This document shows, piece after piece, positions 16,626-26,261 of a stretch of DNA of 64,000 nucleotides. Numbering within the stretch: the first letter of the stretch is position 1; each line of letters opens with the position of its first letter. Position numbers and translations under genes: made by a program. Under the pieces are notes generated by a model. That model made no database searches. It saw only the letters and a list, made by a program, of their open reading frames with translations, and was not told the origin of the DNA. This stretch comes from CAYVTD01 sp964454445 (lineage in GTDB: Bacteria; Bacteroidota; Ignavibacteria; Kapaibacteriales; UBA2268): the NCBI GenBank assembly GCA_964454445.1, contig CAYVTD010000008.1, positions 1-64,000 on the forward strand. The letters run 5' to 3'.

Positions 16626-18587
16626 ATGAAAAAAATTACCTTTTATATAATTATTATTTTTTTACAATCAAGCGTTACTGCATTATGCGGTTTTGTTTCT
16701 GCTAATTCCGAAAAAACAGAAGTATCAAACGATTCTGTTTCATACATATTCCCCGAAATAAATGTAAATGCTGACAGAATATTAAGTAATAGCGCAATAC
16801 GGTTTTCGCCAAATTCAGTAATAAATTCAGAAAAAATCGAGAAATCGGCTGCGTTGCAAGCAAGCGAAATTTTAAATAGCATTCCAGGAATGTATATCAA
16901 AGATTATGGTGGATTGAGCGGCTTAAAAACGATTAGTTTGCGGGGAACATCAGCCCAGCAGACATTAGTAATGCTTGATGGAATGAGATTAAACTCGATG
17001 CAAAATAATATTTCTGACATCGGATTACTCCCAATTTCCGTTTTAGAAGATATCGAAGTAGTAAAAGGAGGTTCCTCCGGCATTTTCGGGGGCAATGCGA
17101 TTGGAGGCGTCATTAATTTCAGAACAAAAACTAGTAATTTCAAGGATAAAATAAATCTTCGAATTGGCTATGGCTCTTTCGACGAGAAAATCATAGCCCT
17201 TAATACAGAAAAAAAATTCGATTCTTCGGCAGTTTTTTTTACATATCAATATCTTGCTTCAGATGGAAATTATCCCTTTGCTATCAATCAATTTGGCAAA
17301 ACTGAAGAGTTACTTCGAAAAAACAGTGATTTCCTTTCCCACAGCTTTTCCGCTGCTTTTGCAGATAAAAGAAACGGTTGGACAAGGTCGGCGACTCTGC
17401 TCGGCTCTTCATCTGAAAGAGGGGTGCCAGGACCTGCAGTCAAAAACAATTATTACTCCATTGCAAGGGCAGAACAAAACAATGTTAATTTAATAATAAG
17501 CATAAAAAAGCAGATAAATGACAACAATTCATTCTTTTTAGGGTTTATGACCAACCTCGATCAATACGAATATAATGATCCTTATGGCAGAGCAGAAGGG
17601 ATGGACGATATTTTTATAAACAGGGGATTGCAAGCGAAAATAGCTTATAACTGTAATACTTACGGCAACGATATAAATCTTTTTATTGAGCCTGCATACT
17701 CCGAGCTAAATGGCGATATGATGAAGAGCAACAAAAGGGGATATGTAAATAGAAAATCTCTGGGTGCTTCGCTACAATTAGAACGAAATATTTTTCAAAA
17801 TGAGGTAATAGATCTTTCTCTGCTTTCGGCATTAAGATTAGATGCCATTTCTGATATAAAAGGAGCAATTTCCCCTTTATTCGGTTTGATGACTGTCTTG
17901 AATGAATGGAATTTGACATTAAAAACACAGTATTCTTACAATTTCCGAGCGCCGAGTTTCAACGAGATGTATTATTACAACTTCGGCTCGAAAGATCTTG
18001 AGCCAGAGCGAGCACATTCATTTAATATTGGTGCTGCCTGGTTCGCTACCGATGGCTTGCATATCGAAGGCAATCTGTTTTCAATACTTACAGAAAAGCA
18101 AATTGCCGCATATCCCACAAGACCAGATGTATGGACAGCCATTAACATTGGCAAAGTATTTACAAGAGGAGCAGAGCTAAACGTTTCTGCCTCGTTTTTT
18201 TCTAATTCATTGAATTTTTGGCTTTCATACACTCGACAACTTGCCACCGACGAAACCAAAGGCTCTCTGACAAAAAGTAAAGTAATTCCTTATATTCCCG
18301 AGGAATTGTTTTATTTGTCGGTAGATTATGATTTTCGATTTATGTCGGCAGAGCTTTCGTCGCAATATTCGAGTTATCGATATACTATGTCCGATAATTC
18401 GCTGAATTCGGTACTTCCTTCTTATTTTATAATTAATGCAGACATTTCAAAAGAAATTGATTTTAATTGGATGCGGCTCGTCCTTCGGCTTAAATCAAGG
18501 AATATTTTCGACAAGCAATACGAGATTATTAGCAATTATCCAATGCCTGGAAGGGCTTGGATAATCGAGTTAGTTTCAAAAATATAA
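16626..18587 (+). CDS. TonB-dependent outer membrane receptor (BtuB-like)
   Basis: A 653-residue ligand-gated porin. ATG at 16626 gives a signal peptide (MKKITFYIIIIFLQ...). The plug domain has VINSEKIEKSAALQASEIL, GLKTISLRGTSAQQTLVMLDG, and EVVKGGSSGIFGGNAIGGVINF. The barrel includes PSFNEMYYYNFGSKDLEPERAHSFN and ends in an aromatic-type last strand. Size and plug resemble BtuB/siderophore receptors rather than SusC. The type-IX surface protein gene starts 16 bases downstream, so the two form an operon. No cobalamin riboswitch was seen upstream, so the ligand is open. Confidence 0.9.
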   Translation: MKKITFYIIIIFLQSSVTALCGFVSANSEKTEVSNDSVSYIFPEINVNADRILSNSAIRFSPNSVINSEKIEKSAALQASEILNSIPGMYIKDYGGLSGLKTISLRGTSAQQTLVMLDGMRLNSMQNNISDIGLLPISVLEDIEVVKGGSSGIFGGNAIGGVINFRTKTSNFKDKINLRIGYGSFDEKIIALNTEKKFDSSAVFFTYQYLASDGNYPFAINQFGKTEELLRKNSDFLSHSFSAAFADKRNGWTRSATLLGSSSERGVPGPAVKNNYYSIARAEQNNVNLIISIKKQINDNNSFFLGFMTNLDQYEYNDPYGRAEGMDDIFINRGLQAKIAYNCNTYGNDINLFIEPAYSELNGDMMKSNKRGYVNRKSLGASLQLERNIFQNEVIDLSLLSALRLDAISDIKGAISPLFGLMTVLNEWNLTLKTQYSYNFRAPSFNEMYYYNFGSKDLEPERAHSFNIGAAWFATDGLHIEGNLFSILTEKQIAAYPTRPDVWTAINIGKVFTRGAELNVSASFFSNSLNFWLSYTRQLATDETKGSLTKSKVIPYIPEELFYLSVDYDFRFMSAELSSQYSSYRYTMSDNSLNSVLPSYFIINADISKEIDFNWMRLVLRLKSRNIFDKQYEIISNYPMPGRAWIIELVSKI

Positions 18588-18603
18588 TTATGGAGATAAT
18601 AAA

Positions 18604-19500
18604 ATGAGATATTTGATATTTACAATACTATTTTTAAATTATTTTTACTTACAAACAGCAGTCGCTGACGTAACAATAGCAAACCAAGTCATTTCATTTA
18701 TTCCCGGAAAAGGACAAAATGCCGGTCAGGAAGCAGAATACTTCCCAGAAAATATATTTACTTTGCCACCACAATCAGCAGGCAAGAATTTTCAGGCGTC
18801 TGATCCAAAAGATGTCTGTTCGATTGGGCTTGGAGGCAAAATCGTTCTTTTTTTTAAAGACGGATATGTAGTTGATGGTCCGGGAGTGGATATAACTGTT
18901 TTCGAGAATGCTTTTGTTAATCCTGTAACAAACAAGATATTTGCCGAGCCTGCCAAAGTGGCTGTAAGCGAAGATGGAATTGATTTTATCGAGTTTCCCT
19001 ACGATTCGCTTACTCTTGATGGCTGTGCCGGTGTTCATTGGGTAAACGGCAAAGGCAATCCGTTTAATCCCGAAGAAAGCGGCGGCGATCAGTTCGATCT
19101 TGCTTCGATTGGTGTGCAAAGAATTAGGTATATAAAAATAACTGATATATGTCAATCTGTGCTGGATAACAAACAACATCCATATTACGACCCGATTATT
19201 AGCGGTTTCGATCTTGATTGTGTGGTTGGTTTACATTTGCTACCAGTATCTGATATAGATGAAAATCCAGATACAGAATACCGTTTAAGCAGCATATCCA
19301 ATCAATTTTCTATTCATTTTTTTAATGATAATAGTAATAAAAGTATTGAAATCTATAATATAATTGGCAACAGGATCTATGAAGGCAAATTTAATAGCTT
19401 CTTCCACTTTAATTTAGAAAACTATCAACAGGGATTATATTTTATTAATATAATATATAAAAACAATATGTTACGAAAGAAAATACTAATTACTCGATAA
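18604..19500 (+). CDS. Type IX secreted cell-surface protein, receptor partner
   Basis: A 298-residue exported protein with a signal peptide (MRYLIFTILFLNYFYLQTAVA). The core has GGKIVLFFKDGYVVDGPGVDITVFENAF, then FAEPAKVAVSEDG and FPYDS, a motif set found in surface proteins next to TonB receptors in several phyla. The last ~75 residues (from about SISNQFSIHFFND) form a diverged type IX sorting domain ending in GLYFINIIYKNNMLRKKILITR; the usual YPNP start is not preserved. GGAGAT precedes the ATG. It probably captures a ligand on the cell surface and hands it to the receptor, an inference from context. Confidence 0.7.
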   Translation: MRYLIFTILFLNYFYLQTAVADVTIANQVISFIPGKGQNAGQEAEYFPENIFTLPPQSAGKNFQASDPKDVCSIGLGGKIVLFFKDGYVVDGPGVDITVFENAFVNPVTNKIFAEPAKVAVSEDGIDFIEFPYDSLTLDGCAGVHWVNGKGNPFNPEESGGDQFDLASIGVQRIRYIKITDICQSVLDNKQHPYYDPIISGFDLDCVVGLHLLPVSDIDENPDTEYRLSSISNQFSIHFFNDNSNKSIEIYNIIGNRIYEGKFNSFFHFNLENYQQGLYFINIIYKNNMLRKKILITR

Positions 19501-19549
19501 AAAAACATTAAATTGCAAGAAACGGCTTTGACACTATAAAAAATCTGTA

Positions 19550-20665
19550 ATGAATTTGACTGCACAATGGAAACCTGAGGAATTATTATCTGTCTATGCA
19601 AGTAAAGGCATCGATTCTGATGCTTTGTTTACAATAGCCAATAATTACAATAGTTTTGACGAGTTCTTGGAAGGGAAGAATATGCCGACGAAACTATCGC
19701 GTTTGTTTGGTAAAAATCAGATTTTTCCTCAAGATGGCTTTGATAAGATAGATAAAGGAAACAAACAAATCGGACAATCCCAAAAAGATAATGTATCTAT
19801 AATAAGCTATTGGGACAAAGAATATCCGTTACTATTAAAAGAAATAGCCAATCCACCCGCATTTTTATTTGTTAAAGGGCAATTGCAAGCAAACGACAGC
19901 GAATCATTTTCAATAGTAGGCACCCGGCAATGCTCGCAATATGGTAAAATAACAGCCAACCGGTTTTCAGAGTACTTCGCAGCAAGAGGTGTCATCATTA
20001 CAAGCGGTCTCGCGTATGGAATCGATACTCAATCGCATTTGGGAGCAATTAAAGCTGGAGGCATAACTTATGCAGTTCTCGGGGGTGGCCTTGACAATTT
20101 ATATCCAGCAGGCGCTGACAAATTTGTTAATAAGATTGTCGATTCCGGTGGTGCTGTCATTACCGAATATCCTTACGGCACGAAACCATTTCAGCCGTAT
20201 TTCCTGCAAAGAAACAGGATTATTAGCGGGATAAGCAGAGTTTTACTCGTCGTAGAAAGTGGCATAAAAGGTGGCTCTATGAACACAGCAGCACACGCTT
20301 TCGACCAAAAGCGAGAAGTTTTTGCTGTTCCCGGCAAGATTGATTCAGAAAAAAGCACTGGCACTAACTTACTTATTAAGAAAAACATTGCAAGCATCGC
20401 CATCTCGCCTGAAGAAGTCTTCAAGGAAATGAACTACAGATCGCAAAATATGGACTTATTTAACGAAAAAGTTGAAAACTTGCATTTCGACGAGACGGAA
20501 ACAATAATTATGAATTTCTTGAGTTTGGAACCAAAACATATCGATGAGCTATGTGAAGCAAGCGGGCTATCAATGTCGGTTTTACTTGTGAAATTGTTAA
20601 GCCTCGAGTTCTCCGGTGCTGTCAGCCAATTACCAGGGAAGTACTTTATAAAAATTAACAAGTAA
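19550..20665 (+). CDS. dprA: DNA-processing protein DprA
   Basis: Loads RecA onto incoming single-stranded DNA during transformation. The 371 residues carry the Rossmann-like core: SIVGTRQCSQYG near 122, SGLAYGIDTQSHLGAI near 150, LGGGLDNLYP near 178 and QRNRIISGISR near 223. The C-terminal ~60 residues fit the DprA winged-helix (LSLEPKHIDELCEASGLS). Complete, with no other competence genes nearby. Confidence 0.95.
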   Translation: MNLTAQWKPEELLSVYASKGIDSDALFTIANNYNSFDEFLEGKNMPTKLSRLFGKNQIFPQDGFDKIDKGNKQIGQSQKDNVSIISYWDKEYPLLLKEIANPPAFLFVKGQLQANDSESFSIVGTRQCSQYGKITANRFSEYFAARGVIITSGLAYGIDTQSHLGAIKAGGITYAVLGGGLDNLYPAGADKFVNKIVDSGGAVITEYPYGTKPFQPYFLQRNRIISGISRVLLVVESGIKGGSMNTAAHAFDQKREVFAVPGKIDSEKSTGTNLLIKKNIASIAISPEEVFKEMNYRSQNMDLFNEKVENLHFDETETIIMNFLSLEPKHIDELCEASGLSMSVLLVKLLSLEFSGAVSQLPGKYFIKINK

Positions 20666-20698
20666 AACAGCTGCTGCTAGTTGTAATTAAAAAGAAAC

Positions 20699-20732
20699 CG
20701 CTATGCGATAAACATATAATTATTGCATAGCG
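20699..20732. terminator. Inverted repeat between dprA and rplY
   Basis: CGCTATGC (20699-20706) and GCATAGCG (20725-20732) pair perfectly over 8 bp between convergent genes. No T-run follows on either strand, so termination is only a guess. Confidence 0.3.
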
Positions 20733-20767
20733 ATAAATGATGTGGAAAAAATCTTTAGAAATAATTT

Positions 20768-21391
20768 TTACTCTTTTTTGCTTGGCGCTTCTTCAGTAGC
20801 TGTCTTGATAACTCTTGGAGGCACTATCGACACGACAACTGCATCGGGCTGAGCATTTATTTTTACATTTTCTATTTCGAGGTCTTTCACATAAATAGCA
20901 TGTCCAATTTTCAGACTGCTAATATCCACTTCGATAGAATTAGGCAAATCCTTGGGCAAGCAATCGATATTAACTTTTAGGAGAGTATGCTGAAGGATAC
21001 CGCCATCCCTGACGCCAATAGCACTACCTTTTAATGTGATTGGCACTTCAAAAGACATGGTAAAGCCGCGTCTAATGCCGAGTAGGTCAAAATGCTTAAT
21101 ACTATCGGTAACTGGATCGAATGTAACTTCTTTTAAAATACATTCACGAACATTTTCCTCACCTTCAATGTGAAGATCGATGATTTGCATTTCAGATGTA
21201 TAGACAACGTCTCTCAGTGCAATTGGTGTCGCTATTATTGGTATGGAAACCACCTTTACATCATTTTGAGCTTCTTTTTCGCTGACTTCTTTAAAATAAA
21301 AGACTCCCGGCACTTTGTCATCGCTCCTGTATCTTTTGGAAACTTGTTTACCGGTTTCGCGTTTTTGCACCTGTAATTGGATCTGGTTCAT
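20768..21391 (-). CDS. rplY: 50S ribosomal protein bL25 (CTC form)
   Basis: Binds 5S rRNA in the large subunit. The 207 residues are the long two-domain CTC form: the N-terminal L25 domain (QLQVQKRETGKQVSKRYR, KVPGVFY, IKHFDLLGI) and the C-terminal TL5-type beta domain (DCLPKDLPNSIEVDISSLKIG). It is next to prs, its common neighbour; the two minus-strand genes are 41 bases apart with prs upstream. Confidence 0.93.
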   Translation of the reverse strand: MNQIQLQVQKRETGKQVSKRYRSDDKVPGVFYFKEVSEKEAQNDVKVVSIPIIATPIALRDVVYTSEMQIIDLHIEGEENVRECILKEVTFDPVTDSIKHFDLLGIRRGFTMSFEVPITLKGSAIGVRDGGILQHTLLKVNIDCLPKDLPNSIEVDISSLKIGHAIYVKDLEIENVKINAQPDAVVVSIVPPRVIKTATEEAPSKKE

Positions 21392-21432
21392 CTTATTTTT
21401 AACCTTTGAAAAAAGTATATATGAAAATAATA

Positions 21433-22371
21433 TTATCTTGCTATTTCAAATAAAGAACTAATCGAGCGGTTGTCGTGAGTTCTAATAATAGACTCTGCTA
21501 ACAATTCACTAACGGAAATGACTTCAATTTTCGGGTGTTCTGCAAGCAAAGGGATAGTATCTGTAACGAATAATTTTGTTAATGCTTCGCATGCGATAAT
21601 ATTTTCTAAGGCATTGCCAGAAAAGACTGGATGCACACATACACCAATAATACTTTTGGCACCGCCATCTTTTAGCGCTTGAGCACAATTTAAAAAAGTA
21701 GTTCCCGTATCAATCATATCATCGATGATAAGCATATTCTTGTCTTTTATATCACCGATGATGTTTAGGATCACTGCTTTATTGTGTGCAGGTCTTCTTT
21801 TATCGACAAGCACTAGCTCGCCTCCAATACGTTTTGCATAAGCTCTTGCAGTTTTAGCACCGCCTAAATCTGGCGATACAACGGCAATATCTTTCAATCC
21901 AAGCAGATTAATGGTTCGCAACAAAACAGGCGAGGCATACAAGTGGTCTAAAGGTATATCGAAAAAGCCTTGAATCTGACTCGAATGCAGGTCTATCGTT
22001 ATTATTCTGTCGGCACCAGCTCTGCTCAGCAGGTTTGCTACAAGTTTTGCCGTAATAGAAACCCGTGGCTGATCTTTTCTATCTTGTCTAGCATAACCAA
22101 AATAGGGGATGACTGCTGCTACCTTTCTGGCAGAAGCTCTTTTCGCGGCATCGATTAAAATTAGAAGTTCCATTAGGTTATCTGCTGGAGCAAAAGTAGA
22201 TTGCAATATAAACAACTCATCGCCGCGAATATTGTCTTCGTATTTTGCCCAGATTTCACCATCAGAGAAATTATGGATTGCTACTGGGGAGAGTTCTATT
22301 CCGAGCTTTTCAGCTACTTTTTGTGCTAGCTTCAGGTTGGATCGCCCACTTGCTATTTTAAACTCAGCCAT
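21433..22371 (-). CDS. prs: Ribose-phosphate pyrophosphokinase
   Basis: Makes PRPP from ribose 5-phosphate and ATP for nucleotide, His, Trp and NAD synthesis. The 312 residues include NLKLAQKVAEKLG, FSDGEIW, YARQDRKDQPR, DLHSSQIQGFFDIPLDHLYA, VVSPDLGGAKTARAYAK (catalytic-loop region) and the PRPP loop IIDDMIDTGTT. Complete; precedes rplY in an apparent operon with tRNA-Gln just upstream. Confidence 0.97.
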   Translation of the reverse strand: MAEFKIASGRSNLKLAQKVAEKLGIELSPVAIHNFSDGEIWAKYEDNIRGDELFILQSTFAPADNLMELLILIDAAKRASARKVAAVIPYFGYARQDRKDQPRVSITAKLVANLLSRAGADRIITIDLHSSQIQGFFDIPLDHLYASPVLLRTINLLGLKDIAVVSPDLGGAKTARAYAKRIGGELVLVDKRRPAHNKAVILNIIGDIKDKNMLIIDDMIDTGTTFLNCAQALKDGGAKSIIGVCVHPVFSGNALENIIACEALTKLFVTDTIPLLAEHPKIEVISVSELLAESIIRTHDNRSISSLFEIAR

Positions 22372-22405
22372 TACCCTGCAGAATTAATAATTGAAACAAA
22401 AGACG

Positions 22406-22477
22406 CTGGGATGGCAGGATTCGAACCTGCGAATGTCGCCTCCAAAGGGCGATGCCTTACCACTTGGCTACATCCCA
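22406..22477 (-). tRNA. tRNA-Gln (anticodon TTG)
   Basis: On the minus strand: acceptor TGGGATG/CATCCCA, D-stem GCCA/TGGT-type arm, anticodon stem TCGCC/GGCGA with loop CTTTGGA (anticodon TTG), T-stem GCAGG/CCTGC with loop TTCGAAT, discriminator G. 72 bases, CCA not encoded. Confidence 0.95.
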
Positions 22478-22596
22478 ATCCGGATATTTTAAGAACTACA
22501 AAATTACGAATAAAATTATGATTTACAAATTATTTTTTAATAAAATGTTTTCTTTAATTTATTCAATTCGATGTGTAATACATACTGTATATTTTT

Positions 22597-24570
22597 TTAC
22601 AAGACCCATTTAATCGATAGAACCATATTAGGTACTTCGCCGGTCTTTTGCTTTTTAAAGTATTGAAAGTCGTACCAACCGTTGAGCGAAAACGTCGTCC
22701 CTGAGTCGAAAGAAAGAGTGATTAAGGCTTCCGGCCCGACAAATATTTGCGAAAAATCGTTTTTTGGTGACAAAACGAATAAAGTTCTGTTTATATTTGA
22801 TTGAGAAAGGAAATACATTCTACCACCAGCCCCAAAGGCAAAATTTTCTTTATGGCTAATAAACAGAACCTTGCTAAACTGTTCGTAACTGCTCGTCTGA
22901 GGTGCTTCTGAAAACGAACGCCAATAGAGCATACCCCGTTCGAAATACTTTATTATTGAGCGAGACTGCAAACTGTATCCCTTGCCAAAATATATACACA
23001 AGGAATCACGATAGCCAAGTTGCCTGTAAGAAAAGCTTTGCACTCCCGGCGACAAACTCTCGAAATCATAAACAGTATAATTTGCTAAAAGCTCGAACAT
23101 CGGCTCGTAAACTATGCTCTTTGTTATTACTTTAAATTCTGGAGCAAGGCGAATAATCCTGTTCCAATTGTTCATGGCACTACTCGCAGCTTTCAAAAAA
23201 ACAAGGTGAGTCATCTGAATTTCAATATTCAACCCTGCGCTAAACATAGATGATATATTTCTCAAATATCCGATGCCAAATACGGTTGAAAACTCGTCGC
23301 GGTCATCATTATTGATTTCGCTTGGTGTGTCATATTGCAACAAAGAAACCGAGTAATCGTAAGAGAAAAGGTCGTTTCGAGTTGGCTGCCAGCGACCGCT
23401 CGAGTATAATCGAGTTTTTGAAGCGCTGTTGTCCCGCTGGTTCTCGAGATTTTGCAAGTTAGCACGTTCTATATTGCTAATTTCAAAATTTTTGAAAATG
23501 TTGTTTTCTTCATTTCTTGAAAAGAAATTTGCGCCTGCTGTAATATTCAAATAATCTAATGTATAAAAGATTTCGCCAAGAAAAATAAGTTGAAATTCAG
23601 TAAGGTTTCTATATACTTTGCTAATGGCTACCTTTTCAATCTGCTCTTTATACGAACGATCAATCTTGACATCGCTCATACTTAGATTTACACGCGAACT
23701 CAATTTATCGGAAACCTTGAAATCGAAAATTGCCCCTAGGTTAAGCCTCTTTTCAAATCTTCTTTCAATAGGATAGAATTCATTTGTTTGGTAAAGAGTA
23801 GAAAGAAAATCCCGATTAAAGAGTTTATAGCCGACAAGAAAACCCATCGAATTATCGACGTCGTAATTACCACTTATGCGTGCATTGAGTGCAGCACCTG
23901 CATTAATCCTCCCGTCGTCGAGGTGGAGATAATCACCGGTGGCATCGGCATTTATAGTGAACTGCTCAATTTTAATAGAATTAATCATACTTTCTGTCTC
24001 AAGCAACCAGGCGGCGGATTCGACTCCTATTTGATTGTTTTTTTCGAGTCCGCCCGACAATGAGAAAAAAGATTTTCCTAGAAAATCATATCTAATGCCG
24101 AGCATGCCATTGAGCCGCTCTAGTTTGTTTATGCCTATGCTTTTTGTGTCGTTGCTCAAGCTCCAATTCTGAATACCCAAAAGCGAAATACCATTGCTTA
24201 TTGGTAGGGTATAGCGGAAAAAGAATTTCTCATCGTCCCGAAAGGAAGTGCGGGCTGTTTGCAGTGCAGTGCCTGTATATTGTTGATAAAGATGAAAATT
24301 GCCATAAGGGCTGAAAATATTATATTCGGAATTACCGCTAAAGATAAAGGTATTAGTAACTTTTTTTAAGCCTGTTTCGAAGAACTTTATTCGGCTGAGG
24401 GTATCGATTTGCGAATTAGATTCGTCGCTCACTTCATTTATGTCTGGTTGAGCATAATATTCATTACCTATATTTTTTTTAATGCCGGAAGAATCGGCCT
24501 GAGCATTACATTCATACCCAATAGCAAGCCACGCAGTTGCTAAAGCCATAAGGAGATAAATAATCTTCAT
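22597..24570 (-). CDS. Hypothetical outer-membrane beta-barrel protein
   Basis: A 657-residue protein with a signal peptide (LLMALATAWLAIGYECNAQA) and long runs of alternating polar/aromatic strands to the C-terminus, which ends MVLSIKWVL. This fits a large beta-barrel; no plug or TonB box is evident and no family was recognised. AGGAG precedes the ATG. It starts 19 bases after the flbD-type gene stops, on the same strand, so the two may be cotranscribed, although their roles seem unrelated. Confidence 0.6.
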   Translation of the reverse strand: MKIIYLLMALATAWLAIGYECNAQADSSGIKKNIGNEYYAQPDINEVSDESNSQIDTLSRIKFFETGLKKVTNTFIFSGNSEYNIFSPYGNFHLYQQYTGTALQTARTSFRDDEKFFFRYTLPISNGISLLGIQNWSLSNDTKSIGINKLERLNGMLGIRYDFLGKSFFSLSGGLEKNNQIGVESAAWLLETESMINSIKIEQFTINADATGDYLHLDDGRINAGAALNARISGNYDVDNSMGFLVGYKLFNRDFLSTLYQTNEFYPIERRFEKRLNLGAIFDFKVSDKLSSRVNLSMSDVKIDRSYKEQIEKVAISKVYRNLTEFQLIFLGEIFYTLDYLNITAGANFFSRNEENNIFKNFEISNIERANLQNLENQRDNSASKTRLYSSGRWQPTRNDLFSYDYSVSLLQYDTPSEINNDDRDEFSTVFGIGYLRNISSMFSAGLNIEIQMTHLVFLKAASSAMNNWNRIIRLAPEFKVITKSIVYEPMFELLANYTVYDFESLSPGVQSFSYRQLGYRDSLCIYFGKGYSLQSRSIIKYFERGMLYWRSFSEAPQTSSYEQFSKVLFISHKENFAFGAGGRMYFLSQSNINRTLFVLSPKNDFSQIFVGPEALITLSFDSGTTFSLNGWYDFQYFKKQKTGEVPNMVLSIKWVL

Positions 24571-24589
24571 TATTATTTATCGCTTATGG

Positions 24590-24793
24590 TTAAACCACCT
24601 TTTCAGGTAAAGCAGAAAGGCATTCCCGACGATAAGCTACCACCTTTTCGATTATCTGCTGATAGTTTTCTTTTACTATGATTTTCTTTCCGCTTTTTAA
24701 GCTAACAGTAGAGTCGTGAGTGGTTTCTACTGTTTCGATTTCATCGGCATTGACGGCAAGTGGTCTGCCATCTATTTTTGTTAGCACTATCAT
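24590..24793 (-). CDS. FlbD-family flagellar/swarming motility protein
   Basis: A 67-residue protein matching the small FlbD family: MIVLTKIDGRPLAVNADEIE, then TVSLKSGKKIIVKE and a helical IIEKVVAYRREC tail. Members are usually encoded among flagellar genes and help filament or motor assembly in spirochaetes and firmicutes. No other flagellar gene is in the window, so this is an orphan locus or the gene serves another role. Confidence 0.8.
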   Translation of the reverse strand: MIVLTKIDGRPLAVNADEIETVETTHDSTVSLKSGKKIIVKENYQQIIEKVVAYRRECLSALPEKVV

Positions 24794-25093
24794 AAGCGAT
24801 TTCTCTGATAAAACGAAACTTATATGGTAGAAAGAAGTAAATAGTAATAATTTATTGAATTAATAAGAAAAACAAAGGAAAAATTAATAAAGAAAAGAAA
24901 AGGAAAAAATAATTTTAAAAATTAAAAAAAATTTATCGGATATACAGACAAAATTTATTAATTTTACAATTATGTTTAATTAATGAACACAAAAAAGTAT
25001 CACATCCAGCAATGCAGGAGAAATAAATCATTGTTACAAAACAAGATATAATTAAAACAAAAACGATAATCTTTGCTAGAAGATAAAAAAAAT

Positions 25094-25320
25094 GCCCAAA
25101 ATTGAAAAGTATCGCTGTGATTGTTCAAAGGGAGCCAAATATTGAAAATCGAGTGATACTAGAATACGGATCTGATGGTTATGAGGGTTTAGTTTCCAAT
25201 CTTGGGCAAATTTTAGATTTTCGAAGAACAATAATAAATGCCCGGACTGAAGGTAATTAGAAAAATTTCCTCTCGACCCATTAGAAATTTGAACAATCAC
25301 CTAATTCCGGGCTCTTTTTT
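25094..25320. ncRNA. Candidate structured RNA or miniature inverted-repeat element
   Basis: In the 760-base gap 24794-25557 no gene is supported. GTGATTGTTCAAA (25117-25129) and TTTGAACAATCAC (25288-25300) pair perfectly over 13 bp. On the plus strand the outer ends add AATT and GCCC (25094-25103) with AATT and GGGC (25303-25312), and a T-run follows, as in a terminator. GAAAATC (25144-25150) and GATTTTC (25216-25222) nest inside. Separate local stems GCCCAA/TTGGGC and GCCCGGA/TCCGGGC also exist, and the minus strand ends in a T-run too, so orientation is unsure. The remainder of the gap is AT-rich with nothing recognisable. Confidence 0.4.
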
Positions 25321-25557
25321 TATAAATTAACATTTCAATGATTGACAATTCTTAACATTATTAAAATAAAATTTAGTTTTGAAAATATCAATCACATTTT
25401 CTATGATTATTTTGTAGGATTATAGTTATGCTGATTGTAACTATTTAAACTACAAATTTGGTAAGTTGCTATTAAATAGACAGGATTTGTAAATAAAACT
25501 AGAGCTCAATTCAGATCTATATCATCGAGTTTATATTCATACAGATTCAAAGTGCAT

Positions 25558-26082
25558 TTATACAATTGACAGCAAATCGAGAAATTTATCATCATAGATA
25601 TGCAACACTCTGTCGTAATGTATCGATTCTTCTCTATTATAAAATGGAGCAACCTTTACGGTTATTGATTGAACGCCCATATCGATAAAAATACCCTTTG
25701 ACAAAGTGATGCCAGGAGTTTGCTTGTAAATAAAATATAACTCTTTGTTTAGATAAGGCTTGAGCAAGCTTATCACTCTTTTTTGTTGTTTTGGTTCGCG
25801 AAGTTTTGTTATCAAAGTGGGATACTCGCGACCTACCATCAAATCGATATATAAAGTATTGTATATATGAAGTATTCGATTGCCTGTTTCTGTTATAAAG
25901 TTTATGTATTCTTTCTCACTTATAAAATTCTCATTTTTCACAGAAATTGCCTCGCTACTGACCATCCTGAGCGAACCTTCGGAAAGTTGAAGGAGACCGT
26001 CACATTTGTGGATTACCGTAACAGTATCGTTGATATGCCTCTTAAGTAACTCTTGTATCAGATATTTACTGCTGTCAGTCAT
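25558..26082 (-). CDS. Hypothetical protein
   Basis: Not recognised. The frame opens at a TTG (26097), but the ATG at 26082 is preferred, giving 174 residues. There is no signal peptide or membrane segment. The sequence is mixed alpha/beta with a central helix pair (REPKQQKRVISLLKPYL) and a C-terminal beta-rich part (ITVKVAPFYNREESIHYDRVLHIYDD). It stands alone, divergent from the sensor kinase gene. Size and composition look coding. Confidence 0.55.
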   Translation of the reverse strand: MTDSSKYLIQELLKRHINDTVTVIHKCDGLLQLSEGSLRMVSSEAISVKNENFISEKEYINFITETGNRILHIYNTLYIDLMVGREYPTLITKLREPKQQKRVISLLKPYLNKELYFIYKQTPGITLSKGIFIDMGVQSITVKVAPFYNREESIHYDRVLHIYDDKFLDLLSIV

Positions 26083-26261
26083 TAATCTATATTTCAATAT
26101 TGTGTTTACACTAAATTAAAGATAATGATTGAAATTTGCAATTATATCTTTAAAATTATATTTATAATGACGATAATTTATGAAAAAATTACAATAGTTT
26201 CATAAAGAAATCTTAAATTTGTGATAATAACAAAAATTTTTTTTAATACTATGACAAATTT

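Noticed and set aside
25094..25212. Integron attC site (GCCCAA...TTGGGC)
   Set aside because: The right arm reads CTTGGGC rather than GTTRRRY, and there is no integrase or cassette array.
25076..25300. Minus-strand frame of 74 codons in the inverted-repeat element
   Set aside because: The DNA there is dominated by RNA-like stems, and the peptide shows no family or ribosome site.
25094..25312. 6S RNA at the inverted-repeat element
   Set aside because: A better 6S candidate is in its usual place after zapA, and this element has a very lopsided internal loop.
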